Below are positions 49,414-58,024 of a DNA stretch of 64,000 bases, piece after piece. The position numbers and the translations under genes are program-made. Below the pieces are notes generated by a model that saw only the letters and a program-made list of their open reading frames with translations, ran no database searches and was not told the origin of the DNA. This DNA is from Mycolicibacterium thermoresistibile. Its GTDB lineage: Bacteria > Actinomycetota > Actinomycetes > Mycobacteriales > Mycobacteriaceae. Each line of letters starts with the position of its first letter. Position 1 is the stretch's first letter. The stretch covers positions 1,798,001 to 1,862,000 of the forward strand of contig NZ_LT906483.1 in the NCBI RefSeq assembly GCF_900187065.1, written 5' to 3'.

Positions 49414-50715
49414 GTGGTAGCTCGAAACGATCCCTACAGTGACCTCGACCGGCAACGGATGGTGGCGGAGGAGCCCAAGCGTGCCGGGCTGCCCGGGACC
49501 GAGGTTCAGCACCGCACCGACTTCGCACGGGACCGGGCGCGGGTGCTGCACAGCGCGGCGCTGCGCCGGCTCGCCGACAAGACCCAGGTGGTCGGCCCCC
49601 GGCAGAGCGAGACCCCGCGCACCCGGCTCACCCATTCGCTGGAGGTCGCCCAGATCGGCCGGGGCATGGCGATCGAACTGGGCTGCGACCCCGACCTGGT
49701 CGATCTCGCCGGTCTGGCCCACGACATCGGGCACCCGCCGTACGGGCACAACGGCGAGCGTGCGCTCAACGAGCTGGTGGCCGACCACGGCGGCTTCGAG
49801 GGCAACGCCCAGAACTTCCGCATCCTCACCCGGCTGGAACCCAAAGTCCTTGACCCGCAAGGCAACAGCGCCGGGTTGAACCTCACCCGCGCGGCGCTGG
49901 ACGCGGTCACCAAATATCCGTGGCACCGCGGCCCGCAAGGGGGCAAGTTCGGGTTCTACGTCGGGTTCCCAGGCGACGACGCGGCCGCCGCGGAGTGGAT
50001 GCGCACCGGCGCGCCCCCGGGCCGGCGCTGCCTGGAGGCGCAGGTGATGGACTGGGCTGACGACGTCGCCTACTCGGTGCACGACGTCGAGGACGGGGTG
50101 ATCTCCGGCCGGATCGATCTGCGGGTGCTCGCCGACGACGACGCCGCATCCGCCCTGGCCAAGCTCGGTGAGGAGTCGTTCGGGGCCAACCGCGACGATC
50201 TGCTGGCCGCGGCCGACCGGCTGTCCCGGATGCCGGTGGTGGCGGCGGTCGGCAAATACGACGGCACGCTGGCGGCGTCGGTGGCGCTCAAACGGCTCAC
50301 CAGCGAACTGGTCGGCCGGTTCGCCAACGCGGCGATCGCGCACACCCGCGAATCGGCCGGCGGCGGGCGGCTGGCCCGCTTCGCAGCCGATCTGGCGGTG
50401 CCGCCGACGGTCACCGCCGAGGTGGCGATCCTGAAAATCCTGGCGTTGCAGTTCATCATGTCCGACCCGAAACACCTGCTCGTGCAGTCCGAGCAGCGGG
50501 ACCAGATCAAGGCGGTGGCCGAGTTCCTGTTCGCCGGCGCCCCGGCGACGCTGGACCCGGTGTTCGTGCCGTACTTCAACGCCGCCGAGGACGATCAGGC
50601 CCGGTGGCGGGTGGTCATCGACCAGATCGCCTCGTTCACCGAGACCCAGTTGGAGCGTCTGTTCCCCGCGGCGAGCCGGCTGATCCCCGGCCAGCTCGAG
50701 GTGGACTTCTCCTGA
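49414..50715 (+). CDS. dgt: deoxyguanosinetriphosphate triphosphohydrolase-like protein
   Basis: HD-domain dNTP triphosphohydrolase of about 433 residues that removes excess dNTPs. Motifs: [38 protein letters not shown] (first H), [18 protein letters not shown] (HD pair) and [21 protein letters not shown] 49414 is chosen over ATG 49393 because the conserved N-terminal [11 protein letters not shown] begins just after it. It directly precedes dnaG, as in other mycobacteria. Confidence 0.93.
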   Translation: MVARNDPYSDLDRQRMVAEEPKRAGLPGTEVQHRTDFARDRARVLHSAALRRLADKTQVVGPRQSETPRTRLTHSLEVAQIGRGMAIELGCDPDLVDLAGLAHDIGHPPYGHNGERALNELVADHGGFEGNAQNFRILTRLEPKVLDPQGNSAGLNLTRAALDAVTKYPWHRGPQGGKFGFYVGFPGDDAAAAEWMRTGAPPGRRCLEAQVMDWADDVAYSVHDVEDGVISGRIDLRVLADDDAASALAKLGEESFGANRDDLLAAADRLSRMPVVAAVGKYDGTLAASVALKRLTSELVGRFANAAIAHTRESAGGGRLARFAADLAVPPTVTAEVAILKILALQFIMSDPKHLLVQSEQRDQIKAVAEFLFAGAPATLDPVFVPYFNAAEDDQARWRVVIDQIASFTETQLERLFPAASRLIPGQLEVDFS

Positions 50716-50748
50716 ACGCTCTCGAGCCGGTGACCACGCCCGGGGCTC

Positions 50749-50754
50749 TAGACT
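50749..50754 (+). promoter_or_regulatory. -10 element of dnaG
   Basis: TAGACT ends 6 bases before GTG 50761, leaderless type. A clear match in hexamer and spacing. Confidence 0.65.
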
Positions 50755-50760
50755 GAGCCG

Positions 50761-52707
50761 GTGGCAAGGATCGCGGACCGGGACATTGCGGAGATCCGTG
50801 ACCGCATCCGCATCGACGAAGTCGTCGGCGATTACGTGCAGCTGCGCCGGGCGGGTGCGGATTCACTGAAGGGCCTGTGCCCCTTCCACGACGAGAAGAC
50901 CCCGTCTTTCCACGTCCGGCCCAACCACGGCCACTTCCACTGCTTCGGCTGCGGTGAGGGCGGCGACGTGTACGCCTTCATCCAGAAGATCGAGCACGTC
51001 AGCTTCGTCGAGGCGGTGGAGCTGCTGGCCGACCGGGTCGGCTACACCATCACCTACACCGGGGCGCCCAGCCGGGTGCAACGCGACCGCGGCAGCCGCA
51101 GCAGACTGCTCGCCGCCAACGCCGCCGCCGCGGAGTTCTACGCCGAAGCGCTGGACTCCGACGAGGCCGCGCCCGCCCGCCAGTACCTGCTGGACCGCAA
51201 TTTCGACGCCGAGGCCGCCAAGCGGTTCGGCTGCGGCTACGCGCCGTCGGGCTGGGACACGCTGACCAAACACCTGCTGCGCAAGGGGTTCGAGTTCAAG
51301 GAACTGGAGGCGGCCGGGTTGTCCCGGGAGGGCCGGCGCGGCCCGATGGACCGCTTCCACCGCCGGCTGCTGTGGCCGATCCGGATGTCGTCCGGCGAGG
51401 TCATCGGGTTCGGCGCCCGCCGCCTGTTCGACGACGACCCGATCCAGGCCAAGTACGTCAACACCCCCGAGACGGTGCTGTACCGCAAATCGCAGGTGCT
51501 GTTCGGCCTGGACCTCGCCAAACGCGACATCGCCAAGGGCCATCAGGCGGTGGTGGTGGAGGGCTACACCGATGTGATGGCCATGCACCTGGCCGGCGTC
51601 ACCACCGCGGTGGCGGCCTGCGGCACCGCGTTCGGTGACGAACACCTCGCGATGCTGCGCCGGCTGATGATGGACGACCACTTCTTCCGCGGTGAGCTGA
51701 TCTACGTGTTCGACGGCGACGAGGCCGGCCGGGCGGCGGCGATCAAGGCGTTCGACGGGGAACAGAAGCTCGCCGGCCAGTCCTACGTCGCGGTCGCCGA
51801 CGATGGTATGGATCCGTGCGATCTGCGCCTGGCGCACGGCGACGGCGCGCTCCGGGATCTGGTGGCCCGGCGAACTCCACTGTTCGAGTTCGTGATTCGC
51901 GCCGCGCTCGAGGAACACGATCTGGACAGCGCCGAGGGCAAGGTCACCGCGCTGCGCCGGTGCGTGCCGATGGTCGCGCGGATCAAGGACTCGATGCTGC
52001 GCGACGAGTACGCCCGCCGGCTGGCCGGATGGGTGGGCTGGGCCGAGGTCGGTCAGGTGCTCGCCAGGGTGCGGGAGGAGGCCGCCAAGGGTTCCGGGGG
52101 TTCCGGGCGTGCCCCGGCCCGCACCCGCGGGGGCCGGCAGCGGATCCCCGACGGCGGTGCGGCCGACGGCAACGGCGACGGCGCCGCGGCTGCGCAGTGG
52201 CCCGATCCGGCCGATCCGGCCCTGTGGCCGCAGCGGGAGGCGCTCAAAGCGGCGTTGCAGTATCCGGCGCTGGCCGGCCCGGTGTTCGACTCGTTGACCG
52301 CCGACAGCTTCACCCACCCCGGCTATGCCGCGGTGTTCGCGGCGATCGCCGCGGCCGGCGGGGTCTCGGCCGGGGCGGCGAATGTCGGGTCCGGCGCCCA
52401 GTGGATCGACGCGGTCCGCGAACACGCCGGCTCACCGGCGGTGGCCAAGCTGGTCAACGAACTCGGGGTGGAGGCGATCAACGTCGACGACGACGAGCGC
52501 CGGCACCGCTACATCGGCGGGGTGTTGGCCCGGCTACAGGAGGTCTGGGTGGGCCGGCAGATCGCCGAGGTGAAATCCAAGCTGCAACGCATGTCGCCGG
52601 TGGAGCAGGGGGACGAGTACCACGCCCTGTTCGGCGATCTGGTGGCGATGGAGGCCTACCGGCGTAGCCTGCTCGAGCAGGCCAGCGGAGACGACCTCAC
52701 TGCGTGA
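50761..52707 (+). CDS. dnaG: DNA primase
   Basis: Makes RNA primers at the replication fork. The 648-residue protein has the CHC2 zinc-binding domain (Cys40, His43, Cys61, Cys64 in GLCPFHDEKTPSF and HCFGCGEGG) and the RNA polymerase core with TOPRIM motifs VVVEGYTDVMAMH and YVFDGDEAGRAAA. A Gly/Ala/Arg-rich linker (about residues 440-480) leads to the C-terminal DnaB-binding helical domain. GTG start with no Shine-Dalgarno but a strong -10. Confidence 0.97.
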   Translation: MARIADRDIAEIRDRIRIDEVVGDYVQLRRAGADSLKGLCPFHDEKTPSFHVRPNHGHFHCFGCGEGGDVYAFIQKIEHVSFVEAVELLADRVGYTITYTGAPSRVQRDRGSRSRLLAANAAAAEFYAEALDSDEAAPARQYLLDRNFDAEAAKRFGCGYAPSGWDTLTKHLLRKGFEFKELEAAGLSREGRRGPMDRFHRRLLWPIRMSSGEVIGFGARRLFDDDPIQAKYVNTPETVLYRKSQVLFGLDLAKRDIAKGHQAVVVEGYTDVMAMHLAGVTTAVAACGTAFGDEHLAMLRRLMMDDHFFRGELIYVFDGDEAGRAAAIKAFDGEQKLAGQSYVAVADDGMDPCDLRLAHGDGALRDLVARRTPLFEFVIRAALEEHDLDSAEGKVTALRRCVPMVARIKDSMLRDEYARRLAGWVGWAEVGQVLARVREEAAKGSGGSGRAPARTRGGRQRIPDGGAADGNGDGAAAAQWPDPADPALWPQREALKAALQYPALAGPVFDSLTADSFTHPGYAAVFAAIAAAGGVSAGAANVGSGAQWIDAVREHAGSPAVAKLVNELGVEAINVDDDERRHRYIGGVLARLQEVWVGRQIAEVKSKLQRMSPVEQGDEYHALFGDLVAMEAYRRSLLEQASGDDLTA

Positions 52708-52722
52708 TCGCCCGGCGCGGGT

Positions 52723-52728
52723 TATCGT
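52723..52728 (+). promoter_or_regulatory. -10 element of the small secreted protein gene
   Basis: TATCGT ends 6 bases before GTG 52735, leaderless type. Confidence 0.6.
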
Positions 52729-52734
52729 GATCGG

Positions 52735-53034
52735 GTGAGCAGCATTCGTATGCGGCGTCGGCTGATCGCCGGGGCGCTGGCCGCGGTGGCGGTGGCCGCC
52801 CCGGCGGCGCTGACCGCCGCGACCGGCGCCGCGGAGTCCGAGGTCACCGCCGCGCCGCGGTGCCTGGCCTGGTTCGGCAACAAGGAGGACGGCAAGTGCC
52901 TGTCGTACTCCAACGGGCAACCGGTGGTCGGCGGAATGCCCGCGATCGGTATCGGCGGCCCCGGTAGCAGCAGTCCCGGGATCTACACCGGTCCGCTGCT
53001 GCCCGGAACCACCATCACGCAGCCCATCGGCTGA
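52735..53034 (+). CDS. small secreted protein of unknown function
   Basis: 99 residues. An export signal (RMRRRLIAGALAAVAVAAPAALTAATGA) precedes a mature part of about 65 residues with two cysteines, CLAWFGNKEDGKCLSYSNGQP, and a Gly/Pro-rich end. The two cysteines probably form a disulfide. Such short proteins occur next to dnaG in mycobacteria (recalled Rv2342 position). Function unknown. Confidence 0.78.
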   Translation: MSSIRMRRRLIAGALAAVAVAAPAALTAATGAAESEVTAAPRCLAWFGNKEDGKCLSYSNGQPVVGGMPAIGIGGPGSSSPGIYTGPLLPGTTITQPIG

Positions 53035-53037
53035 CGG

Positions 53038-53289
53038 TCACCGCCTGGCGTTGCCGTTGGTCTCCGGCTGCAGCACGGTGGTGTTCGCGTCGATCGCGGC
53101 GACCTTGACGAACTGTGGGTCCGGTGACACCCGTTCGGCGATCTTGCGTCGTCCGGCGTCGATCAGCGCCTTGGCCGCCGGGCTGCTCGTCACCGCCCGG
53201 TAGGTGCCGGCGATCTGCTCGTAACGCCGCCTACCGGCCTTGGATCCCAGGACGTATCCGACGCCCAACACGATGACGTACCCGATCAC
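53038..53289 (-). CDS. small membrane-associated protein of unknown function
   Basis: 83 residues beginning with a hydrophobic segment, VIGYVIVLGVGYVLGSKAGRRRYEQI, then a basic helical part, with a variable tail. The GSKAGRRRYEQI pattern resembles YtxH-like actinobacterial proteins. GTG 53289 is chosen because GGAGG lies 8 bases upstream and the hydrophobic segment starts there; the frame is open further to 53379. Convergent with the small secreted gene, 3 bases apart. Confidence 0.7.
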   Translation of the reverse strand: MIGYVIVLGVGYVLGSKAGRRRYEQIAGTYRAVTSSPAAKALIDAGRRKIAERVSPDPQFVKVAAIDANTTVLQPETNGNARR

Positions 53290-53427
53290 TGAGGATTCCT
53301 CCCGCACGACTGCATGTGTCGTCCATCCTGCCTCATCGGCAGGCGAACCGTCGGCCCGGACATGGGTACCATCGGACACAGCGGATCCGACCCGCAGGCC
53401 CGGCCGGATCCCGGGGGTCCGGCCCCA

Positions 53428-53458
53428 TTGGCGGCGCAGGCCTCACGTACGCTAGAGT
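53428..53458 (+). promoter_or_regulatory. candidate promoter of tRNA-Asn
   Basis: TTGGCG (53428-53433) and TAGAGT (53453-53458) are 19 bases apart, 38 bases upstream of the tRNA. TACGCT (53448-53453) overlaps as an alternative -10. Confidence 0.35.
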
Positions 53459-53495
53459 CGTCCCCGCCCGCGGGACGAACCGCGCGGCAGGGCAA

Positions 53496-53571
<76 letters not shown>

Positions 53572-53632
53572 CTTCGGACAGGGTGCCCGGCCCCGCGGGC
53601 CGGGCCACCGACCGCCGCTTCGTGATCTCCCT

Positions 53633-54001
53633 CTACTGATTGCGGAAGATCTCGGGAATCTGTTGTCCCGGTTGCTGGCCCTGCTGACCCATCTTGGCCT
53701 GCTGCTGGCGTGCGGCCTGGGCCAGTGCGTCGAGCAGGGGATTACCCGACGGCAGCTTCTTGCGCTCCTCGTCGGAGAGTTCGTAGAACGTCCAGACGCC
53801 CCAGCTGGCCGGCCGGACATGCATGGTCGCGGGCTTGTTCAGGTTCTGCAGCACCACCGGAATCGGCACCACCCGATCGATCGTGGCCGCGCTGGCCATG
53901 TCGTCGGCGATCTTGTCCACATCGACGTCGTCGCCGAGCTGATAGATCAACGCCTGGTTTGTGGTGTGCGCCGGTCCCTGCAGGGCCAGATACCACGCCA
54001 T
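53633..54001 (-). CDS. conserved actinobacterial protein of unknown function
   Basis: 122 residues: MAWYLALQGPAHTTNQALIYQLGDDVDVDKIADDM forms an alpha/beta-like start, followed by TIDRVVPIPVVLQNLNKPATMHVRPASWGVWTFYELSDEERK and a Gln-rich tail (QQQAKMGQQGQQPGQQ). No signal peptide or membrane segment. ATG 54001 is preferred over 54022 because AAGGAGAT lies 8 bases upstream. I do not recognise the family. Confidence 0.72.
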   Translation of the reverse strand: MAWYLALQGPAHTTNQALIYQLGDDVDVDKIADDMASAATIDRVVPIPVVLQNLNKPATMHVRPASWGVWTFYELSDEERKKLPSGNPLLDALAQAARQQQAKMGQQGQQPGQQIPEIFRNQ

Positions 54002-54091
54002 CGACACATCTCCTTCGGTCATGGGAATCAGCCCGCTCAGCCTAGTAAGCCTCGGCCCGGTTCGGTGCCCGTCTCAGCGGTACGTGTTCCG

Positions 54092-54097
54092 TAAGCT
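54092..54097 (+). promoter_or_regulatory. -10 element of lppP
   Basis: TAAGCT ends 7 bases before ATG 54105, leaderless type. Confidence 0.6.
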
Positions 54098-54104
54098 CGT
54101 CGGC

Positions 54105-54623
54105 ATGCGCAGGGTCAGAGCACGTGTCGCGCCGTCGGGTCCGGTGTCGCTCGTGATCGGGTTGATCATCGGGCTGGTGGCGGGGTGCGGCTGGAGCCCG
54201 CCCAGTTCCCAGCCTCCGCCGCCGGACACCTGCACCCCCACCGACGGGCCGGCCCCCGACACCGTCGCGGCCGCGATCGATCAGCTCCCGCGGGTGGACG
54301 GTCAGCCCTGGCGGGAGACCGCGCGGGGACACACCCACAACTGCCGGTTGTACTGGGTTCAGGTGATGCCGATCACCGGCCAGGACCGCGACACCCCGCA
54401 ACAGGTGTTGTTCTTCGACCGCAACTCGCCGATCGGCACGGCCACCCCCGATCCGCGGCCGTATCTGCTGGTGCTGAACTCCGGCCCGGAGACCGTCACG
54501 GTGCAGTACCAGTGGCGTCAGGGCGACGACGAGCCGTGCTGTCCCACCGGGATCGGCACGGTGCGGTTCCAGATCGACGACGACGGGCGGTTGCGCGCGC
54601 TCGACCCGATCCCCGGCCCCTAG
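54105..54623 (+). CDS. lppP: LppP/LprE family lipoprotein
   Basis: 172 residues. The signal peptide (SLVIGLIIGLVAGC) ends in a lipobox; the mature part is Pro-rich at first, then has TVAAAIDQLPRVDGQPWRE and CRLYWVQVMPITGQDRDTPQQVLFFDRNSPIGTATP, typical of LppP/LprE lipoproteins. Function unknown; members are envelope lipoproteins. Its TAG stop overlaps the stop of the convergent acyl-CoA oxidase (CTAG). Confidence 0.83.
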   Translation: MRRVRARVAPSGPVSLVIGLIIGLVAGCGWSPPSSQPPPPDTCTPTDGPAPDTVAAAIDQLPRVDGQPWRETARGHTHNCRLYWVQVMPITGQDRDTPQQVLFFDRNSPIGTATPDPRPYLLVLNSGPETVTVQYQWRQGDDEPCCPTGIGTVRFQIDDDGRLRALDPIPGP

Positions 54624-56557
54624 TCCGCCTGCAGAATCCGTTCGGGATGCAGCATCTCGGCGTCGCGCAGCTGTTCGGGGATACCGAAGCCGTCGACGAG
54701 TAACTCGGCGTACGGCCGCAGGGTCCGGCAGCGCTCGTTGATACCCCGGGTGACCGCCTTGGCGCGTTCGGTCGACAGGAAGCGGTGTTTGATGAACCAG
54801 GCCTCGTCGCGCTCGATCACCGACAACGCGTACAGATCGCACACCATGCCGAGGATGTGCGCGGCCTCCTCGTCCGGGCAGGCGTCGATCCCGGCGACGA
54901 ACGCCTCCAGGATCACCCGGTCGATGTGCGCCCGGGCCGTGTGCAGCACATGGTCCTGCACGGCGTTGTACGCGTCGAACTCGCTCATCTCCTTGCTCTT
55001 GCCCTGCAGGCGGCGGGCCACCGACGACAGCATGTATTCCTCGCGGTCGGAGAACATCTGAAGCTGGGTGCCGCGGTTGAACAGGCTGCCCTCCTCCTCG
55101 CTGTCCTGCCGGTTGTCCAGGATGGTCTGGATGATCGGTTGCGCCGCGGTGCGTTTCAGCACCCGGGTGCCGACGGTGTTGGCGGCGAACCGTACCCACT
55201 CCACCGGGCTCATACTGCGGACGTCGTCGGCGTAGGCGGTGAGCAGTCCCTTGGCGACCTGCTGCAGCATCACGGTGTTGTCGCCCTCGAACGTGGTGAA
55301 CACGTCGATGTCGCCGCGCAGCCCGACCAGCCGGTTCTCACCCATGTACCCGGCGCCGCCGCACGCCTCGCGGGACTCCTGGATCGCCCGGCTGGCATGC
55401 CAGGTGCCGACCGCCTTGAGGCCGGCCGCCCGGGCCTCCAGTTCGCGCTGCTCCTCGGGATCCGGGTCGTCCTGACTCTGCAGGTCGTGGCATTTGGCCA
55501 CCAGTTCGTTCTGCGCGAACTGCAGCGCATACGATTCGGCGATCAACGGAAACAGCCGGCGCTGGTGCACCAGGTAGTCCATGATCAGCACCTCGGTGTC
55601 GTCGTCGCCGGGACCGGAGAACTGCCGGCGCTGCAACGCGTACCGGGTCGCGATGTCGAGCGCCACCCGCGCTGCCGCCGACGCGCTGCCGCCGACGGTG
55701 ACCCGGCCGCGGACCAATGTGCCCAGCATGGTGAAGAACCGGCGGCCCGGGCTCTCGATCGGTGAGGTGTAGGTGCCGTCCTCGGACACGTCGCCGTACC
55801 GGTTCAACAGGTTCTCCCGGGGAACCCGCACGTGGTCGAACATGATGCGGCCGTTGTCCACCCCGGGCAGCCCGCCCTTGTAATCGTTGTCGGAGGTCGT
55901 CACGCCCGGCAGGTCGTTGCCGTCCTCGTCGCGGAGCGGCACCAGCAGACAGTGCACCCCGTGTTGCACCGGCGCACCGTCCTCGTGGGTGATCAGCTGC
56001 GCGAAAACCGCTGCCATCCGCGCGGTCTGGGCGGCCCCGCCGATGTAGTCCTTGCGCGACGTCGGGGTGGGGGAGTGGATGACGAATTCCCGGGTGGCCG
56101 GATCGTAGGTGGCGGTGGTCTCCAGCGCCTGCACGTTGCTGCCGTGGCCGGTCTCGGTCATCGCGAAGCAGCCCAGCAGATCGCAGTCGATGATGCGGCG
56201 CACATACTTGCGGTGATGCCGTTCGGTGCCGAGGTTCTCGATCGCACCGCCGAACAACCCCCACTGCACGCCGGCCTTGACCATCAGCGACAGATCCGAC
56301 ATGGCCAGCATCTCGATCCGGGTGATGGCCGCACCCACGTCCCCGGTGCCGCCGTGCTCCTTGCGGAAACCGTCCTCGGCCGCACCGGCGGCGGCCATGA
56401 TCCGCAACTGTTCGTTCACCTTGGTGCGGGCGATGACGGTGTTGGGGGTGAAGTGCGGCCGGAACACCTCATCCGAGAGTCTCTCGCGCATCTCGTTCTT
56501 GACGTCGCGCCAGCGCCCGTCCAGTGCGTTGCGCAGATGTTCGGCAGTGGTGGTCAT
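54620..56557 (-). CDS. acyl-CoA oxidase/dehydrogenase family protein
   Basis: 645-residue flavoenzyme of the long acyl-CoA oxidase type. It has the FAD/acyl region CFAMTETGHGSNVQALETTATYD, FDHVRVPRENLLNRYGDV, and the catalytic glutamate in VFTTFEGDNTVMLQQVAKGLL, followed by a C-terminal helical domain. It should introduce the first double bond in beta-oxidation, passing electrons to oxygen or ETF. ATG 56557 is preferred over the 53-residue longer frame because of a -10 hexamer 5 bases upstream. Acts in the cytoplasm. Confidence 0.88.
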   Translation of the reverse strand: MTTTAEHLRNALDGRWRDVKNEMRERLSDEVFRPHFTPNTVIARTKVNEQLRIMAAAGAAEDGFRKEHGGTGDVGAAITRIEMLAMSDLSLMVKAGVQWGLFGGAIENLGTERHHRKYVRRIIDCDLLGCFAMTETGHGSNVQALETTATYDPATREFVIHSPTPTSRKDYIGGAAQTARMAAVFAQLITHEDGAPVQHGVHCLLVPLRDEDGNDLPGVTTSDNDYKGGLPGVDNGRIMFDHVRVPRENLLNRYGDVSEDGTYTSPIESPGRRFFTMLGTLVRGRVTVGGSASAAARVALDIATRYALQRRQFSGPGDDDTEVLIMDYLVHQRRLFPLIAESYALQFAQNELVAKCHDLQSQDDPDPEEQRELEARAAGLKAVGTWHASRAIQESREACGGAGYMGENRLVGLRGDIDVFTTFEGDNTVMLQQVAKGLLTAYADDVRSMSPVEWVRFAANTVGTRVLKRTAAQPIIQTILDNRQDSEEEGSLFNRGTQLQMFSDREEYMLSSVARRLQGKSKEMSEFDAYNAVQDHVLHTARAHIDRVILEAFVAGIDACPDEEAAHILGMVCDLYALSVIERDEAWFIKHRFLSTERAKAVTRGINERCRTLRPYAELLVDGFGIPEQLRDAEMLHPERILQAD

Positions 56558-56562
56558 ACCTG

Positions 56563-56568
56563 ACGGTA
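56563..56568 (-). promoter_or_regulatory. -10 element of the acyl-CoA oxidase gene
   Basis: Minus-strand TACCGT ends 5 bases before ATG 56557, leaderless type. Confidence 0.5.
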
Positions 56569-56682
56569 GCCCGTGCGGGCCGATGGCAAACCGTGTCTCG
56601 AGCAACTGTCCCGGTCGAAGTGAGGATCGAGGTGAGGTGAGCCTGACTGGTCCGGGCCGGCAGCCGTGTCGTTGAATGAGGT

Positions 56683-57402
56683 ATGGGTCCGTCGCGTCAC
56701 CGGGGGAAGCTGCCACACGAGTTCGACCATCAGCACGGCGATGTCAGCGGCGGCTGGCTGCGGGCGGCGACGTTCGGCGCGATGGACGGATTGGTGTCCA
56801 ACACCGCGCTGATCGCCGGTGTCGGCGCCGCCGCCGACGCCGAGACCGTGGTGCTCGGTGGGTTCGCCGGGCTGGCGGCGGGCGCGTTCTCGATGGCGCT
56901 GGGCGAGTACACCTCGGTGCAGACCGCCAACGAGCAGGTCGAGTCCGAAGTGCGGGTGGAACGGCGGGCCATCCGGATGTATCCCAGGGCGGAGGCCGCC
57001 GAACTCGCCAGGTCGCTGCAGGAGATCGGGCTGTCCAGAGAGACCGCCGAACGAGCGGCGGTGGAGATCCACCGCGACGAGGACACCGCCGTCAACGTCC
57101 ACCTGGTGCGTGAGATCGGGGTCGACCCGCAGGAGACACCGTCGCCGCCCGTGGCGGCGGTGTCGTCGTTCCTGACCTTCGCGCTGGGGGCGCTGATTCC
57201 GCTGATCCCGTATCTGCTCGGGTTCGAGTCGTTGTGGCTGGGGCTCTCCGCCGGTGGGCTCGGACTGATCCTGGTCGGCGCGGTGACATCGCGGTTCACC
57301 CGCAAACCCCTGTGGTTCGCCTCCGGACGCCAGCTGCTGTTCGGGCTGCTGGCGATCGCGGCGACCTATGCCGTGGGCAGCCTGGTGGGTGCGGTCACCT
57401 GA
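56683..57402 (+). CDS. VIT1/CCC1 family iron/manganese transporter
   Basis: 239-residue membrane protein with about five TM segments: the first GAMDGLVSNTALIAGVGAA, the second with the metal-site motif AGAFSMALGEYTSVQTA, a charged cytoplasmic domain (residues about 85-150) and three C-terminal segments. Members move Fe2+ or Mn2+ out of the cytoplasm. ATG 56683 has GAGG close upstream. Convergent with marR, overlapping by 8 bases. Confidence 0.87.
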   Translation: MGPSRHRGKLPHEFDHQHGDVSGGWLRAATFGAMDGLVSNTALIAGVGAAADAETVVLGGFAGLAAGAFSMALGEYTSVQTANEQVESEVRVERRAIRMYPRAEAAELARSLQEIGLSRETAERAAVEIHRDEDTAVNVHLVREIGVDPQETPSPPVAAVSSFLTFALGALIPLIPYLLGFESLWLGLSAGGLGLILVGAVTSRFTRKPLWFASGRQLLFGLLAIAATYAVGSLVGAVT

Positions 57403-57895
57403 GTTCGGTCGATTCGTGGGGTCGGGATGGCGGGTCGGCGGGCAGAACGGCCGGGTCCGCGGCGTCGGCCAGCAGTTGCCGCATGACGCGGACCGCATCG
57501 GCGAGCACCGCGCGGTCGGTGTCGCTGAGCCGGTCGATGTACGGGTCGATCGCGGCGGCGCGGTCCGCGCGGACCTGTGCCAGGGTGCGCACCCCTTCCG
57601 GGGTGATGCTGATCCGCACCGCGCGTCCGTCGTCGGGATCGACGGTGCGCGACACCAGACCGGCTTCCTCGAGTCGCCGCACCTGGGTGGTCATCGTCGG
57701 CTGTGAACAGTGGTCGAGCACCGCGAGGTCGGAGATGCGCGCCGATCCGCGATCCTGGATCGTCGACAGCAGCCGGGCCTGTGCGACCGGCAGCGGCAGT
57801 CGGATGCGCTGGGTGGCCAGTCGGTTGATGCGGGAGACCACCCACAGCAGGTCGGCGCCGAGGGAGGTGCTCGGGTCAACGGCCGGAGGCTTCAT
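57395..57895 (-). CDS. MarR family transcriptional regulator
   Basis: 166-residue winged-helix repressor with the MarR order: dimer helix ([19 protein letters not shown]), recognition region [48 protein letters not shown] and C-terminal dimer helices. It is divergent from the ECF transporter genes and shares a 129-base region with a 12-bp inverted repeat, so it probably regulates itself and the transporter. Recalled counterpart Rv2327. Confidence 0.92.
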   Translation of the reverse strand: MKPPAVDPSTSLGADLLWVVSRINRLATQRIRLPLPVAQARLLSTIQDRGSARISDLAVLDHCSQPTMTTQVRRLEEAGLVSRTVDPDDGRAVRISITPEGVRTLAQVRADRAAAIDPYIDRLSDTDRAVLADAVRVMRQLLADAADPAVLPADPPSRPHESTELR

Positions 57896-57901
57896 ATCCA
57901 C

Positions 57902-57907
57902 ACGGTA
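57902..57907 (-). promoter_or_regulatory. -10 element of marR
   Basis: Minus-strand TACCGT ends 6 bases before ATG 57895, leaderless type. Confidence 0.6.
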
Positions 57908-57936
57908 TCGAGGATTGCTGGGTTCCACCGGACGGG

Positions 57937-57974
57937 CACCGGGTCCGGGGCCGGCCCGACGGCCGGACCCGGTG
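57937..57974. promoter_or_regulatory. 12-bp perfect inverted repeat between marR and the ECF transporter
   Basis: CACCGGGTCCGG (57937-57948) and CCGGACCCGGTG (57963-57974) are exact inverted copies, 14 bases apart. It lies 30 bases upstream of the marR -10 and 38 bases before the transporter -10. Candidate operator for MarR; an RNA hairpin is less likely, as neither transcript would contain it if starts are leaderless. Confidence 0.55.
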
Positions 57975-58012
57975 TGAGCGGCCTGATGCGACCGCCGGCG
58001 CGGGCGGGCTGG

Positions 58013-58018
58013 CAGAAT
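58013..58018 (+). promoter_or_regulatory. candidate -10 of the ECF transporter operon
   Basis: CAGAAT (one base from TAGAAT) ends 6 bases before ATG 58025, leaderless type. Confidence 0.45.
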
Positions 58019-58024
58019 CGTGCA

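Noticed and set aside
50749..50766. LexA control of dnaG/dgt
   Set aside because: No TCGAA-N-TTCGA type pair is present near either start.
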